Part shown: in pieces, positions 43,670 to 54,006 of the stretch | Layout of the letters: each line of letters starts with the position of its first letter | Numbering within the stretch: position 1 is the first letter of the stretch | Origin: Chitinophaga skermanii | Lineage (GTDB): Bacteria > Bacteroidota > Bacteroidia > Chitinophagales > Chitinophagaceae | DNA length: 64,000 bases | NCBI RefSeq assembly: GCF_003259335.1 | Contig: NZ_QLLL01000003.1 | Span: forward strand, 496,001-560,000 | Reading direction: 5' to 3' | Translations under genes and position numbers: made by a program | The notes under the pieces: generated by a model | The model's database searches: none | The model's input: only the letters and a program-made list of their open reading frames with translations | Told to the model about the DNA's origin: nothing

Positions 43670-45436
43670 TTACAACAACTTCGCATCCTTCAACAATTCC
43701 TCTAAATACGTTCCTTGTATTTTCTTCAATCCCATCTTCTCAATCACCGACGCTAACCATGGTAGCTTAATTTCATCGAGTGATTTATGATCGTATAGGT
43801 AATAGATCGTATTCAACAATACCCTCACATCAAAAGAAGAATCAAATACCTCCGGTACACCTCTATCTACATTCAACAAAGTATATACCGCCTCCATAGC
43901 CGTACGTACCGAATATTCCGTCGTGAATACAGTATCGCGCACTGTTTCCGCAAAATTCCCAATGAAGGCTAAGTTTTGCGAACCATGCGGTACCACCAAT
44001 GGTCGATCACCCAAAGCTCGCGGCATAAAATAAGAGGTGATATACGGCATATGGCAAGGAATGGTATTCGCGGCAGCGGCTATTTCCTTGATCTCGTTTT
44101 CCGGCACGCCTAAATGATAAAGCAACTCTTCACATAGTTCAATACCCGAACACTCCGCGATTTTCTTCGGTACAAAATTGCCCGGTTTATCAGAAAATAA
44201 ACCATACACCCATACGACTAGCTCGTTGCTTTTCTGTACATGAAAATGCGGTTGACGGCTAATAGAATAACCATATAGCCAATTGGAATCTTTAATGCTC
44301 ACCGGCCCACTGGTAACAATAGAACCACTATGCGGGTCTTTCTTACTGATGCGTTCGATATACGGAACAATACGATCATCGGGGAAGGTAATAGTACCCG
44401 AAATCACCCAGTTCGCAGCTGGTATATTCTCACAAAACTTTCCAGGCTTTCCGAATGCTGGATCCTGTGCAGCTAAGTTCTTCCACAGTTTCCAACTACC
44501 TCCTAAATCCCTATCACCAGGCGCTGGATGTTCATTATCGCCGTATGTACTACTTTCTGTAATGGAGCCGTTTGTAACAAATACGAGATCATTTTCTGTT
44601 AGCGTAATGGGCTCATTCTTTTTATCAGCAAAAACAATCTTCTTCGCCACTTTTTTATCACCATGTAAGCTCACTTCAATGTTGTGTACTTCTGTAGGGT
44701 AATGAAAATGCACCCCGTTACTTTCTAAGAATTTTTCCAATGGCTTAATCAACGATTCATACTGGTTGTACTTAGTAAAACGGAGCGAAGAGAGGTTCGA
44801 CAAAGTACCTATATGATGTACAAAGCGGAGTATATAACGTCTCATTTCCATGGCACTTGCCCATGGCTCGAAGGCAAACATAGTAGCCCAATACAGCCAA
44901 AAGTTCGATTGGAAAAATTCTTCACTAAATACATCACTAATTTTTACATCTTGTAGCTTTTCTTCAGGTATCAATGCAAGGTGCACCAGTTCCTCAATGG
45001 CCTTGGGTGTTAAGGTCAGCTTCCCATCATCTGCCAACCGTTGTCCTCTCATTTCTATCACGCGCGCATATGAAAAACTGGGATCTTCTTTATTCAACCA
45101 ATAATATTCATCCAGTACCGATGCACCAGGTGTTTCTAAAGAAGGAACGGAGCGAAATAAGTCCCAAATAGTTTCGAAATGTACTTCCATTTCACGCCCT
45201 CCACGTATGATGTAGCCCTTTTGCTCATTCCAAATGCCATCCATAGTACCGCCTGGCAAGGGCAATTCTTCGTAAATATGAATTCGATCGCCTTTCATTT
45301 GTCCATCACGTATTAAGAACACGGCAGCGGCTAAAGAGGCTAAACCTGCACCTATTAAATGCGCTGATTTATCGTCTACATTTGCCGGCTTACGAGGGCG
45401 AGCAAATGCTTCATAGTTTCCTTTGCTGTAATACAT
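43670..45436 (-). CDS. ohyA: Oleate hydratase
   Basis: 588 residues. The FAD motif [14 protein letters not shown] begins at residue 29, followed by [13 protein letters not shown] and [20 protein letters not shown], hallmarks of the bacterial myosin-cross-reactive/oleate hydratase family. The second FAD part has [15 protein letters not shown], and the C-terminus [28 protein letters not shown]. The enzyme adds water to the 9,10 double bond of unsaturated fatty acids. The start is marked by a textbook ribosome-binding site, AGGAGG 7 nt before the ATG, which is unusual for this phylum and for this window. Confidence 0.92.
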   Translation of the reverse strand: MYYSKGNYEAFARPRKPANVDDKSAHLIGAGLASLAAAVFLIRDGQMKGDRIHIYEELPLPGGTMDGIWNEQKGYIIRGGREMEVHFETIWDLFRSVPSLETPGASVLDEYYWLNKEDPSFSYARVIEMRGQRLADDGKLTLTPKAIEELVHLALIPEEKLQDVKISDVFSEEFFQSNFWLYWATMFAFEPWASAMEMRRYILRFVHHIGTLSNLSSLRFTKYNQYESLIKPLEKFLESNGVHFHYPTEVHNIEVSLHGDKKVAKKIVFADKKNEPITLTENDLVFVTNGSITESSTYGDNEHPAPGDRDLGGSWKLWKNLAAQDPAFGKPGKFCENIPAANWVISGTITFPDDRIVPYIERISKKDPHSGSIVTSGPVSIKDSNWLYGYSISRQPHFHVQKSNELVVWVYGLFSDKPGNFVPKKIAECSGIELCEELLYHLGVPENEIKEIAAAANTIPCHMPYITSYFMPRALGDRPLVVPHGSQNLAFIGNFAETVRDTVFTTEYSVRTAMEAVYTLLNVDRGVPEVFDSSFDVRVLLNTIYYLYDHKSLDEIKLPWLASVIEKMGLKKIQGTYLEELLKDAKLL

Positions 45437-45452
45437 ATGATTTCCTCCTGGG
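45437..45452 (-). promoter_or_regulatory. Strong Shine-Dalgarno of the oleate hydratase gene
   Basis: On the minus strand the bases before the ATG read AGGAGGAAATCAT, a perfect anti-16S match at ideal spacing. No other gene checked in this window has comparable complementarity. Confidence 0.75.
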
Positions 45453-45561
45453 TTTTAATTGAAGTTTCGTAATTGAATGTATTCCGGTTGAAGTGGGTTA
45501 AGATGAACCGGTCGAATACCAACAATGTAAAAATCTAAAAGTTTAATAGGGGAGGTGCCTA

Positions 45562-45606
45562 TAAAAAAACAACAGCCGCCCTACGATGTAGAAACGGCTG
45601 CTTGTT
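45562..45606 (-). terminator. Terminator after the TonB receptor gene
   Basis: On the minus strand, stem (AACA)AGCAGCCG / CGGCTG(TTGTT) with a 16-nt loop and a run of seven T. Confidence 0.82.
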
Positions 45607-45624
45607 AAAATAAAAGGAAGTTTA

Positions 45625-48600
45625 TTAGAAGCTATACCTAAGACCTAGTTGCATTTGCGAACGGGAAGCAAAGAAGTCGGTAGAATAGGGTACACCAGGG
45701 TTTGTCCATGTGTATGTTTGGTAACCATTTACTACGCTATTCTTAGATTTTAAACCAACACTGGAAGTTGAGTTAAAGGTGTTGGGAGAAAATGTTTGTA
45801 CACCCCAATTCTTGTTCAAAAGGTTCGTTACGTTAACGATGTCGTATGTTAATGTAATGGTATGTTTACGTTTGCCGGTTTTCACGTTGAAGTCTTGTGC
45901 CAAACGAAAATCGGCTTGGTAGTTCCAAGGAGTACGACCACCATTCCGTTCTGTGAAATCGCCTTTACGTGTTCTCAAGTATTTGTTACCATCTACATAC
46001 GCCATGAAATCTGCGGCTTGTTGCGCCGCTGTTTTACCACCCGCAATGTTAGCAAACATATTCGTTGCTTCAGTTACGTCTTTCGGAATATATGCCAAGC
46101 TCACTTGTTGTGGTGTGCCTTGAATGGTGGCATTCACAAAACCATAGGTGAAGGCAGTACCCGATTGCGCGTTAAAGAATAAGTTGAAGTTGGTTACCCA
46201 TTTACCGTTTGTACCCCAATCTTGTTTGTAGTTGATAGTACCTACGATACGGTGACGAATATCAAAGTTAGAATAAGCCAATGTTGGATTATTCGGGTTC
46301 AATGCCTGGTTCAACTGCCAGTTAGATTCCATCGAGTTACGAATACCATTCGTAATATCTTTCGCTTGACCGTAAGTATACGCTGTCATGAAGTTCAAAC
46401 CGAATGGGAATGTTTTCGTTACCTGGCCGGTAATGCTGTAACGGTGACCTTTATCGGTGTTCGATAATAAGTAAGCATTCGTGAATAACGGGTTGATGCC
46501 TTTGCCGGAATAAATCGGTTGTTGATGCTTAGTATCATAAGCGAAGTAAGTAGGGTTATCTACTAAGTTCACTTGTTGGAACATCAAGTCTTTGATCACT
46601 TTCGTGTAAATACCTTCTACGGTAAATTTCCAAGCATTCGGTGTTGTATAATCAAATGCTAAACTGGTTCTCCATACTTGTGGCATTTTGAAGTTGTTAT
46701 CGATCATATCCACTTGGGTTGCACCGGCTGCATTCTTCACATCTACACCATTTTGTTGTGCGAAATCGGCAATACCATTTTGCGAAGGTTTCGCTGCTGG
46801 GTTAGGCGTATTTACAAACGGTTTGTTGGAAGCACGTTGATCGTATGCACCATAGGTTACACCGTTGTTGTAGTATGCATATCCCAACCAAGCGAAAGGA
46901 ATTCTACCGGTAAAGAAGCCGCTACCACCACGCAAAATCATAGAGTTGTCGCCATTAATATCCCAGTTAAATCCTAAGCGTGGCGACACTTGTATGTTGT
47001 TCAAGAAATTATTCTTAATGTCTTGTGGTTTTGTATATGTATACGTTGTACCGAAGTTAGGATCTTGTGGCGATTTGGTGGTTTTATCGCTCAACGGTTG
47101 TTTGTTCGGAATGCCAGCATAATCGAAACGAACACCTGCTGTTAATTTGAAACGATCGGTTAACTGGATTTCATCCTGGCCATATAAGCTTAACAAGTTC
47201 ACTTTGAACTGTGCCGGCGGGTTGGCCATTATGGCATCGCGCGAGTTGTTCGTGTAATTGTAGTTACCACGTACACGGGCAGGGTTGTTGTTTAAGAAGT
47301 CTTGTACCGAGTTGTAATCTAAACGACCGTTCCAAGCGTTCACGAACCCATAAGTAATGTTATAAAACTCGTTGTGCGTACCAATGGTAAATGTATTCTT
47401 GCCTTTAAAGATGGTAACGTTATCCGTTACTTCAAAGGTTTTCTGTTTCATGTTGAAAATGCTCGCTTCACGATCCGTACCCAAGAAGATGGTAGTACCA
47501 GGTGTTTTACCTGTAATTTGGATTTGCGGCGTAGCCGGGTCAGATAATGGATCACGGTAATCGTGTACAGAAGAGTAACCGAGAATCAAGTTGTTAGAAA
47601 TAGTAGCGTTGAAGTTACTTTTCAATTCTGCTACGGTAGACGATTGGTTATTCACTTGTTTGAAGTCGATACCTTTAAAACGGAAGTTTTGTTGATCGCG
47701 TTCTAAGTTCGTTGCTTCTGAAGTAATGGTATTATTACGTAATGAAAGGGAGTGCTTACCATTGATATGCCAATCCAAACGGTTGAAAAACTTGGTTGAA
47801 TTAGAATAAATACTCGTGTTGTTATACGTACCTGGATCAACACCGTATTCTTTCATTTTATTCGTAATCGCAATAGCATCTGCTTCACTCAGGATGTTTT
47901 CTGAGCCTTTAGAACCTGCTGCTAAAATAATAGGATCTACGCGGCGTGTAATTTCTTCATTCGTAAAGAAGAATAATTTGTTCTTGATGATAGGGAACCC
48001 TACACGCACACCCGCTTGGTAATCGTGGAAATCACTAGGCAGTTTAGAACCATCTCCAGCTTTATCCTTACCTATCATAAATGCAGTGCGTCCATATCCA
48101 TATACCGACCCATGCACCGTATTGGTACCACTACGTGTTACCGCGTTAATACTACCGCCTAAGAAGTTACCTACTTTCACATCAAATGGCGCTAATAATA
48201 CCTGCACATCTTGGATCGCATCCAAAGAAACAGGGTTCGTGCGGGTAGAGCTACCCGGTTGACCACTGGTATTACTTTGCCCACCCATAGAAGGACTAAA
48301 CCCAATCGCATCATTATTAATGGCACCATCTAACGTTACGTTATTATAACGGTAGTTCGTACCCAAAAAGGAGTTGTTGCTGCTTTGCGGCGTTACTTTC
48401 GTCATATCCTGTAAACTACGGTTCAACGACGGTAAGTTTTTAATCTGGTCTTGACCCACTCTTACACCAATTTTAGAACCGGTATTACCAGTGATCACCA
48501 CTTCGTTTAAGACCTTCGATTCTTCGCCTAATTTGAAGTTGAAGGAAGTAGCACCCAATGGAAGGTTTACGTCTTTTCTTTCGTCACTTTTATACCCAAT

Positions 48601-48852
48601 AAAAGAAACCGTCAGCGTATACGGTCCTCCCGGGTTGAGGTTATTAATAATATAACGACCATCCGCGTTTGTTTGCGTGCCGGATTTAGTACCGGTCGAC
48701 ACATTCAATGCCACCACTGTTGCACCGGGAATGGCTTGGCCTTTCTCATCGGATACTTTACCCGAAATACTAGCCGTTGTTACTTGAGCATTTGCGCTGA
48801 ATCCTACAAGGATAATTAAACAGCTTGCTACGAACGTTAAAAATGATTTCAT
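45625..48852 (-). CDS. TonB-dependent receptor with N-terminal carboxypeptidase-regulatory-like domain (Oar-like)
   Basis: 1075 residues. A signal peptide ends near ANAQ (residue 23). A carboxypeptidase-regulatory/Cna-B-like domain (about 28-110, SISGKVSDEKGQAIPGATV) precedes the plug (VRVGQDQIKNLPSLNRSLQDM, near 130) and a large beta-barrel ending in the outer-membrane C-terminal Phe (LGLRYSF). The plug insertion with TNPVSLDAIQDVQVLLAPFDV and GGSINAVTRSGTN is typical of the Oar-like branch of TonB receptors. There is no SusD partner gene, so a classical glycan-uptake pair is unlikely; substrate unknown. It is flanked by oleate hydratase and a subtilase. Confidence 0.9.
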   Translation of the reverse strand: MKSFLTFVASCLIILVGFSANAQVTTASISGKVSDEKGQAIPGATVVALNVSTGTKSGTQTNADGRYIINNLNPGGPYTLTVSFIGYKSDERKDVNLPLGATSFNFKLGEESKVLNEVVITGNTGSKIGVRVGQDQIKNLPSLNRSLQDMTKVTPQSSNNSFLGTNYRYNNVTLDGAINNDAIGFSPSMGGQSNTSGQPGSSTRTNPVSLDAIQDVQVLLAPFDVKVGNFLGGSINAVTRSGTNTVHGSVYGYGRTAFMIGKDKAGDGSKLPSDFHDYQAGVRVGFPIIKNKLFFFTNEEITRRVDPIILAAGSKGSENILSEADAIAITNKMKEYGVDPGTYNNTSIYSNSTKFFNRLDWHINGKHSLSLRNNTITSEATNLERDQQNFRFKGIDFKQVNNQSSTVAELKSNFNATISNNLILGYSSVHDYRDPLSDPATPQIQITGKTPGTTIFLGTDREASIFNMKQKTFEVTDNVTIFKGKNTFTIGTHNEFYNITYGFVNAWNGRLDYNSVQDFLNNNPARVRGNYNYTNNSRDAIMANPPAQFKVNLLSLYGQDEIQLTDRFKLTAGVRFDYAGIPNKQPLSDKTTKSPQDPNFGTTYTYTKPQDIKNNFLNNIQVSPRLGFNWDINGDNSMILRGGSGFFTGRIPFAWLGYAYYNNGVTYGAYDQRASNKPFVNTPNPAAKPSQNGIADFAQQNGVDVKNAAGATQVDMIDNNFKMPQVWRTSLAFDYTTPNAWKFTVEGIYTKVIKDLMFQQVNLVDNPTYFAYDTKHQQPIYSGKGINPLFTNAYLLSNTDKGHRYSITGQVTKTFPFGLNFMTAYTYGQAKDITNGIRNSMESNWQLNQALNPNNPTLAYSNFDIRHRIVGTINYKQDWGTNGKWVTNFNLFFNAQSGTAFTYGFVNATIQGTPQQVSLAYIPKDVTEATNMFANIAGGKTAAQQAADFMAYVDGNKYLRTRKGDFTERNGGRTPWNYQADFRLAQDFNVKTGKRKHTITLTYDIVNVTNLLNKNWGVQTFSPNTFNSTSSVGLKSKNSVVNGYQTYTWTNPGVPYSTDFFASRSQMQLGLRYSF

Positions 48853-49095
48853 ATAATGACCTTCAGATTATACCACAAAGGACGAAAGTCAATAAAACCA
48901 GGATGTTAACGAATCATTACGAAATTGTTAAGTACATACAATTATTAACCATTTTCATTAAGTTAAATACAATTAATGTTTTAATTCCATCATTTTAATC
49001 ATTCTTTAATGATGTTTTAATGAATTTTTAATGAACAGAATGTTAAGAAATGGGCTAAAAAAGCACCTTTTAGGGTATTTTTTAACTTATAAGCA

Positions 49096-49134
49096 TAAAA
49101 AAAGCCTGCTCTACGATATAGAGCAGGCTTTTTT
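49096..49134 (-). terminator. Terminator after the subtilase gene
   Basis: Stem AAAAGCCTGCTCT / AGAGCAGGCTTTT with a short loop and T-runs on both strands. Confidence 0.9.
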
Positions 49135-49159
49135 GCCATAGTATGTTAACACAAAATGC

Positions 49160-50842
49160 TTATCCTCTTTTAACAGGGGCTACTTTTGCTTTTGGTTTCT
49201 TTTCACCTTTAATAGTGGCAGCTAATTTCAATGCTTCGTAAGCGTTTACTACGCCACCAGAAGTTGATAAATCAGCGAAGTCGATGGTTTCATCTTTATC
49301 ACCTGGTAAGTTCACCATGTTTTTACCTGCAGGTAATTTAACAGCCGATTTCTCCAAGATGTATTTCAATTGGCGAGCGCTAAGGTCGGGGTAGTAGCTT
49401 AATACTAAAGCAGCTACACCTGCTACTACTGGGGCTGCCATACTGGTACCACTCGCGTTATCGTATTTCTTTGCACCTGGTACCGTAGAGTAGATTTGTA
49501 CACCTGGTGCAAATACGTCTACTTGTGTTTTACCATAGTTAGAGAAACCTGCCACCGGGCTACCTACTTTACCATTACCCATAGCGCCTACTGTTACAAT
49601 GTTGGTCGCTTTTGTACCATCATTGAAGTTTGCACTAGGGAAGTTTGGTACAGAATCGTTATTGTTACCATCGTTACCCGCCGCGTGAATCACTAATACG
49701 CCTTTGCTTTCAGCATATTTCAAAGCATCGTCTACCCACTCTTTATGAGGAGAGAAGCCTTTACCGAAGCTCATGTTAATGATTTGTGCACCATTGTCAA
49801 CCGCATAGCGAATACCTAATGCAACGTCTTTATCACGTTCGTCGCCTTCTGGCACCACCTTAACGGCCATAATTTTCACGTTATTAGCAATACCATCCAT
49901 ACCAATACCGTTGTTACGCGCTGCACCAATAATGCCGGCAACGTGGGTACCATGGAAAGCAAATTGACCGGTAACATCGTTATTACCATAGTAACGGTCG
50001 TTAATATCTTCAATGTTATCGCCTACGATTTTAGTACGTTTATCTTCCGGCTCTTGTGTAGAGCTGTTTACTTTACGTTTTAAATCGGCGATATACTCTG
50101 TTAATTCTTCTTTTAATTTAGAGAAAGCTACATCTTCTTCGCCGGTGCTTTCTAATAAGCGGGTAGCGAATTGTTGCGCTTGCAATACATCTTCATCACT
50201 GGTTTTAATGCTATCGAGGTCGTTCAACGTGAAATCTTCTTTCTTTAAGAACGAAGTGAGGATGTTTTCAGCTTTACGAACGTTTTCTTGCACTTTCAAC
50301 ATGGTTTTATAAGTAACCTTGTTTTGAGAAGCAGGACGTTCGATTTTTTCTTTTAATGATTGCCAGTAAGCCAATTCTTTAGCATTGTTGGCTAAAGCGC
50401 TATCTGGGTTGATGTATTTTTTCTTCAAGCGATAGTACTCACGGGAAGCTTCATCAGAATCCTCTTTTACACTACCACCATCTTTTGCACCAAGGAAGTT
50501 CCATCCAAATACGTCGTCGATATAACCGTTCTTGTCATCATCGATACCGTTATTCGGAATTTCTTTCGGGTTACGCCAAAGTACAGGTTTGAGATCTTCG
50601 TGGGTAGTGTCGATACCAGAATCGATCACCGCAACGATTACGGGTGTACTTTTCTTGTTTTTTAATAAGGTTTGATAGGCTTTTTCTGCACCCACACCAT
50701 ACACGCTATCTTTATCATAGCTTAATAATTGCCAGTTTTTGGGGACGGTTGGTTTGGTAGATTGTGCATTCGCGCTCATCGAACAAGCAGCTACGATAGC
50801 TATGCTAGCTAAGACTGCCTTGGATGTACTAAAAAAATTCAT
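49160..50842 (-). CDS. S8 family (subtilisin-like) secreted serine protease
   Basis: 560 residues with a signal peptide ending near ANAQ (residue 27). The triad is complete: Asp74 (AVIDSGID), His300 (FHGTHVAG) and Ser467 (SGTSMAAP), with the oxyanion Asn in AAGNDGNN. An unusually long insertion of about 175 residues, largely charged helix (roughly 120-275), separates the Asp motif from the His motif. The C-terminus is a Lys/Pro-rich tail (KGEKKPKAKVAPVKRG), perhaps for retention. It acts outside the cytoplasm, in nutrient protein breakdown or maturation. It is the gene immediately upstream of the receptor on this strand, but a terminator separates them. Confidence 0.93.
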   Translation of the reverse strand: MNFFSTSKAVLASIAIVAACSMSANAQSTKPTVPKNWQLLSYDKDSVYGVGAEKAYQTLLKNKKSTPVIVAVIDSGIDTTHEDLKPVLWRNPKEIPNNGIDDDKNGYIDDVFGWNFLGAKDGGSVKEDSDEASREYYRLKKKYINPDSALANNAKELAYWQSLKEKIERPASQNKVTYKTMLKVQENVRKAENILTSFLKKEDFTLNDLDSIKTSDEDVLQAQQFATRLLESTGEEDVAFSKLKEELTEYIADLKRKVNSSTQEPEDKRTKIVGDNIEDINDRYYGNNDVTGQFAFHGTHVAGIIGAARNNGIGMDGIANNVKIMAVKVVPEGDERDKDVALGIRYAVDNGAQIINMSFGKGFSPHKEWVDDALKYAESKGVLVIHAAGNDGNNNDSVPNFPSANFNDGTKATNIVTVGAMGNGKVGSPVAGFSNYGKTQVDVFAPGVQIYSTVPGAKKYDNASGTSMAAPVVAGVAALVLSYYPDLSARQLKYILEKSAVKLPAGKNMVNLPGDKDETIDFADLSTSGGVVNAYEALKLAATIKGEKKPKAKVAPVKRG

Positions 50843-51631
50843 GTTTAGAAAAATTTGCTAAAATCGATAGTCAATATAAATACCACAATTGGTTAAAGGT
50901 ATGTAAAATGCAATAAATCAATCCTTACTTATTACATAATCGGTAAAAAGTAATACAAACGTTTGTGCGTTGAAATTGGATGTTGGTAATCTGAATTTTG
51001 TTAAACCCAAGTACAGCAAGCATTTACAATAAACATGTATTTAAACCTGCAATTGCAAAACATGTTCGTGTTATGTACTTTATACAATTGTTAAAATGCA
51101 TAAAAGGCAGCCCGAACCTTTACTGGCTTGGGTTTCATTAACATTTCCTTCACATATCGCCCGCTTAACAAGGTAGCATTTTGTCATTCCACCTAAGTAG
51201 GAGTGCTAATGCACCCTTTGATCATTTTAGCAAATTATCATGCAAAATTCTTATTAAACCCAATGCAGCAAAGTGTTTCAAGCGATAAATTTTGCACAAC
51301 TTATCTTAAATAGAATCTTCTACCTACCGTACATCAATAATCAATTGCGAAATTTTTTCCTGTAACAGGTAAGTTTTTTTGAAGCAGGTAAGGGGATAGC
51401 CTGATACTATTCGCAGTCTAAAACGCCCTATTGTAGGGTCATTTGCGTTAATGGAGTATTTGTTTGGGGAATTTAGCGGTATAACAAGGTGGCTAATAGC
51501 CCGAAAGTACCCACTGTAGCACAAAAGTTGAATAGGAGAATTCGGAAAAAAGTATAATATTTATACCAGGGAGAATATAATATGCCATCCCGGCAGTTAT
51601 ATTTCTTTCTCATAAGCATGGTTTCCGTTTA
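50843..51631. other. Long AT-rich intergenic region without a recognised gene
   Basis: About 790 bp between the minus-strand protease gene and the terminator of the minus-strand aldehyde dehydrogenase gene. A 66-codon open frame on the minus strand (51324-51524) shows no family features. A perfect palindrome GTATAA-TAT-TTATAC lies at 51552-51566, and a CCCTA-TTG-TAGGG hairpin at about 51427-51439. The protease promoter must be in the left part; no clean -7 element was found. Otherwise nothing was seen. Confidence 0.4.
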
Positions 51632-51662
51632 ACGAAAAGCGGGGTTTCCACCCCGCTCATTT
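51632..51662 (-). terminator. Terminator after the aldehyde dehydrogenase gene
   Basis: Stem AGCGGGG / CCCCGCT with a 6-nt loop, then TTTCGTT on the minus strand. Confidence 0.78.
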
Positions 51663-51710
51663 TATATCTTCTCGCAAAAACGGTGTTGCCCATTTTTTAC
51701 TACTACTTTC

Positions 51711-53237
51711 TTAGAAATCGAATTTAATGCCCTGCGCTAATGGCAGTTTTGTGCTGTAGTTGATCGTGTTCGTTTGACGACGCATATACGCTTTCCATGC
51801 ATCAGAACCCGATTCTCTACCACCACCGGTTTCCTTCTCACCACCAAATGCACCACCTATTTCAGCACCCGATGTACCAATATTCACATTGGCAATACCA
51901 CAATCACTACCCGCATTGCTAAGGAATTGCTCTGCTTCGCGGAGGTTAAGGGTCATAATAGCCGACGATAAACCTTGCGGTACACCATTCTGTAAAGCAA
52001 TGGCTTGGTCGAGTGTACTGTATTTAATTAAATACAAGATAGGGGCAAAGGTTTCGTGTTGCACAATTTTGTAATGGTTCTCTACTTCTGCAATACAAGG
52101 TTTCACATAACAACCTGATTCATAACCTGCACCAGATAATACACCACCTTCTACTACAAACTTGCCACCTTCTGCTTTTACCGCTTCAATACTCGCCAAG
52201 TAAGCTTTCACCGCATCCTGGTCAATCAACGGACCTACATGGTTGTGCTGGTCTAACGGATCACCAATGCGCAATTGCTTGTAAGCACTTACCAGTTTAT
52301 CTTTAAAGGCATCATATACACTTTCATGGATAATTAAACGACGGGTAGTTGTACAACGTTGACCCGCAGTACCTACAGCGCCGAATACAGCGCCAATAAG
52401 CGACATGTCCAAATCAGCATTCTCTGTAATAATGATGGCATTGTTACCACCTAATTCTAACAAAGATTTACCCAAACGGCCCGCAACTACCGCCGCTACA
52501 CTTTTACCCATGCGCGTAGAACCTGTAGCCGATACCAATGGTACTCTTTCATCTGCAGCCATCCATTCACCCGCATCACGGTTACCAATCACCAAGCAAG
52601 AAACACCTTCCGGTACATCATTGGCAGCAAATACTTCTGCTGTAATACGTTGACAAGCAATGGCTGTTAAAGGTGTTTTCTCAGATGGCTTCCACACACA
52701 AACATCACCACATACCCAAGCCAACATACTATTCCAGCTCCATACCGCTACCGGGAAGTTGAAAGCCGAAATAATACCTACAATACCCAGTGGATGGTAT
52801 TGTTCGTACATCCTATGACCCGGACGTTCAGAGTGCATGGTTAAACCATGTAATTGGCGTGATAAGCCTACGGCAAAATCACATATATCGATCATTTCTT
52901 GTACTTCACCATAACCTTCTTGGAGACTTTTACCCATTTCATACGACACTAATTTGCCCAAAGCCTCTTTATTCTTGCGTAAACCTTCACCAATTTGACG
53001 AACAATTTCGCCACGCCTAGGAGCAGGGATGGCTTTCCAAATAGGATAAGCTTTTTGTGCACTCGAAATCGCCGCATCGTATGCAGCACGATCCGCCGCT
53101 TGCACGGTTCCAATTACTTTACCATCAACAGGGGAGCTAGAAACAATTTTTTCACCGTTGGAATGTAACCAACTGTTGCCGGTAGAAACACCGCTGTTCA
53201 ATTCGCCCAGTTGGAAATGTTGTAAGATGTTTTGCAT
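51711..53237 (-). CDS. ALDH7-type aldehyde dehydrogenase (probable L-aminoadipate-semialdehyde dehydrogenase, AmaB-like)
   Basis: 508 residues from the ATG at 53237; a longer frame to 53300 adds 21 residues that would precede the -7 element. The catalytic Cys295 (AGQRCTTTR) and Glu261 (LELGGNN) are present. The C-terminal signature GTSGAEIGGAFGGEKETGGG followed by ESGSDAWKAYMRRQTNTINYS is that of the ALDH7/antiquitin branch, which oxidises aminoadipate semialdehyde (in equilibrium with piperideine-6-carboxylate) in lysine breakdown. A DUF1338 enzyme that can use the later intermediate 2-oxoadipate lies 1.6 kb away on the same strand. Confidence 0.87.
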   Translation of the reverse strand: MQNILQHFQLGELNSGVSTGNSWLHSNGEKIVSSSPVDGKVIGTVQAADRAAYDAAISSAQKAYPIWKAIPAPRRGEIVRQIGEGLRKNKEALGKLVSYEMGKSLQEGYGEVQEMIDICDFAVGLSRQLHGLTMHSERPGHRMYEQYHPLGIVGIISAFNFPVAVWSWNSMLAWVCGDVCVWKPSEKTPLTAIACQRITAEVFAANDVPEGVSCLVIGNRDAGEWMAADERVPLVSATGSTRMGKSVAAVVAGRLGKSLLELGGNNAIIITENADLDMSLIGAVFGAVGTAGQRCTTTRRLIIHESVYDAFKDKLVSAYKQLRIGDPLDQHNHVGPLIDQDAVKAYLASIEAVKAEGGKFVVEGGVLSGAGYESGCYVKPCIAEVENHYKIVQHETFAPILYLIKYSTLDQAIALQNGVPQGLSSAIMTLNLREAEQFLSNAGSDCGIANVNIGTSGAEIGGAFGGEKETGGGRESGSDAWKAYMRRQTNTINYSTKLPLAQGIKFDF

Positions 53238-53260
53238 GTTTAGATTGCTTGAATAAGTTC

Positions 53261-53268
53261 CAAATCTA
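53261..53268 (-). promoter_or_regulatory. Bacteroidota -7 promoter element for the ALDH7 gene (TAGATTTG on minus)
   Basis: Exact TAnnTTTG match 23 bp upstream of the ATG at 53237; it argues for that start. Confidence 0.5.
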
Positions 53269-53441
53269 CAATAAATGCTTGTAAGCCAGCGATTCGACAA
53301 CCAAAATTTAAAGGGCTTTAACAGATGATAAAATATTGGATGTGGAGTGTTACATTTATAGTAGCATGTTTCGCTGTGACTTTTATCACGCGCCTGTACA
53401 ATTGACGAGCTTACTTTTACACCATAACATTTTAGAACGCT

Positions 53442-54005
53442 ATGAATTTCATCTTAGATCCATGGCCTTGGTATATTGCCGGGCCGCTGATTGGCTTAAT
53501 GGTGCCTGTATTATTAATTGCAGGCAATAAAGCCTTCGGTATATCCAGTTCGTTCAGGCACATTTGCGCTGCCTGTGTACCGGCTAACATCCCTTTCTTT
53601 ACCTACGATTGGAAGAAGGAAAGCTGGAACTTAGTATTTGCCTTGGGTATTATTATTGGCGGGTTTATAGCAGTAAACTTTATGAGCAATGGCCAACCCG
53701 TAGATTTAAACCCTCATACAATAGCAACTTTACAAGAACGCGGTATCACCGACTTTAGCGGGTTATTGCCTGGCGATATATTTAATTGGCACAACCTCTT
53801 TACGTTGAAGGGATTATTCTTCTTCGCCATCGGTGGCTTCTTAGTAGGATTTGGTACCCGTTATGCAGGGGGCTGTACATCTGGCCACGCCATTATGGGT
53901 ATTTCCACTTTACAATGGCCTTCCGTTATTGCTACTATCAGCTTCATGGTAGGCGGCTTCATCATGGCCAACCTCATTCTTCCCTTCATCCTAAAAATTG
54001 TCTAA
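53442..54005 (+). CDS. YeeE/YedE family membrane protein, first half
   Basis: 187 residues with about four or five membrane helices. The sulfur-transport motif GGCTSGHAIMG is near residue 145 (Cys145), in front of a helix. In the YeeE/YedE family such Cys residues carry thiosulfate or other sulfur across the membrane. The family often occurs as two half-size proteins from adjacent genes, as here: the second half starts 1 bp after this stop. The pair is divergent from the ALDH7 gene. Confidence 0.88.
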   Translation: MNFILDPWPWYIAGPLIGLMVPVLLIAGNKAFGISSSFRHICAACVPANIPFFTYDWKKESWNLVFALGIIIGGFIAVNFMSNGQPVDLNPHTIATLQERGITDFSGLLPGDIFNWHNLFTLKGLFFFAIGGFLVGFGTRYAGGCTSGHAIMGISTLQWPSVIATISFMVGGFIMANLILPFILKIV

Positions 54006-54006
54006 C

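Noticed and set aside
45625..48852. SusC of a polysaccharide utilisation locus
   Set aside because: No SusD-like gene or glycan enzymes adjoin it, and the plug region resembles the Oar-like receptor branch.
51324..51524. 66-codon minus-strand frame in the gap before the ALDH7 gene
   Set aside because: Isolated, no recognisable features; the region looks non-coding.
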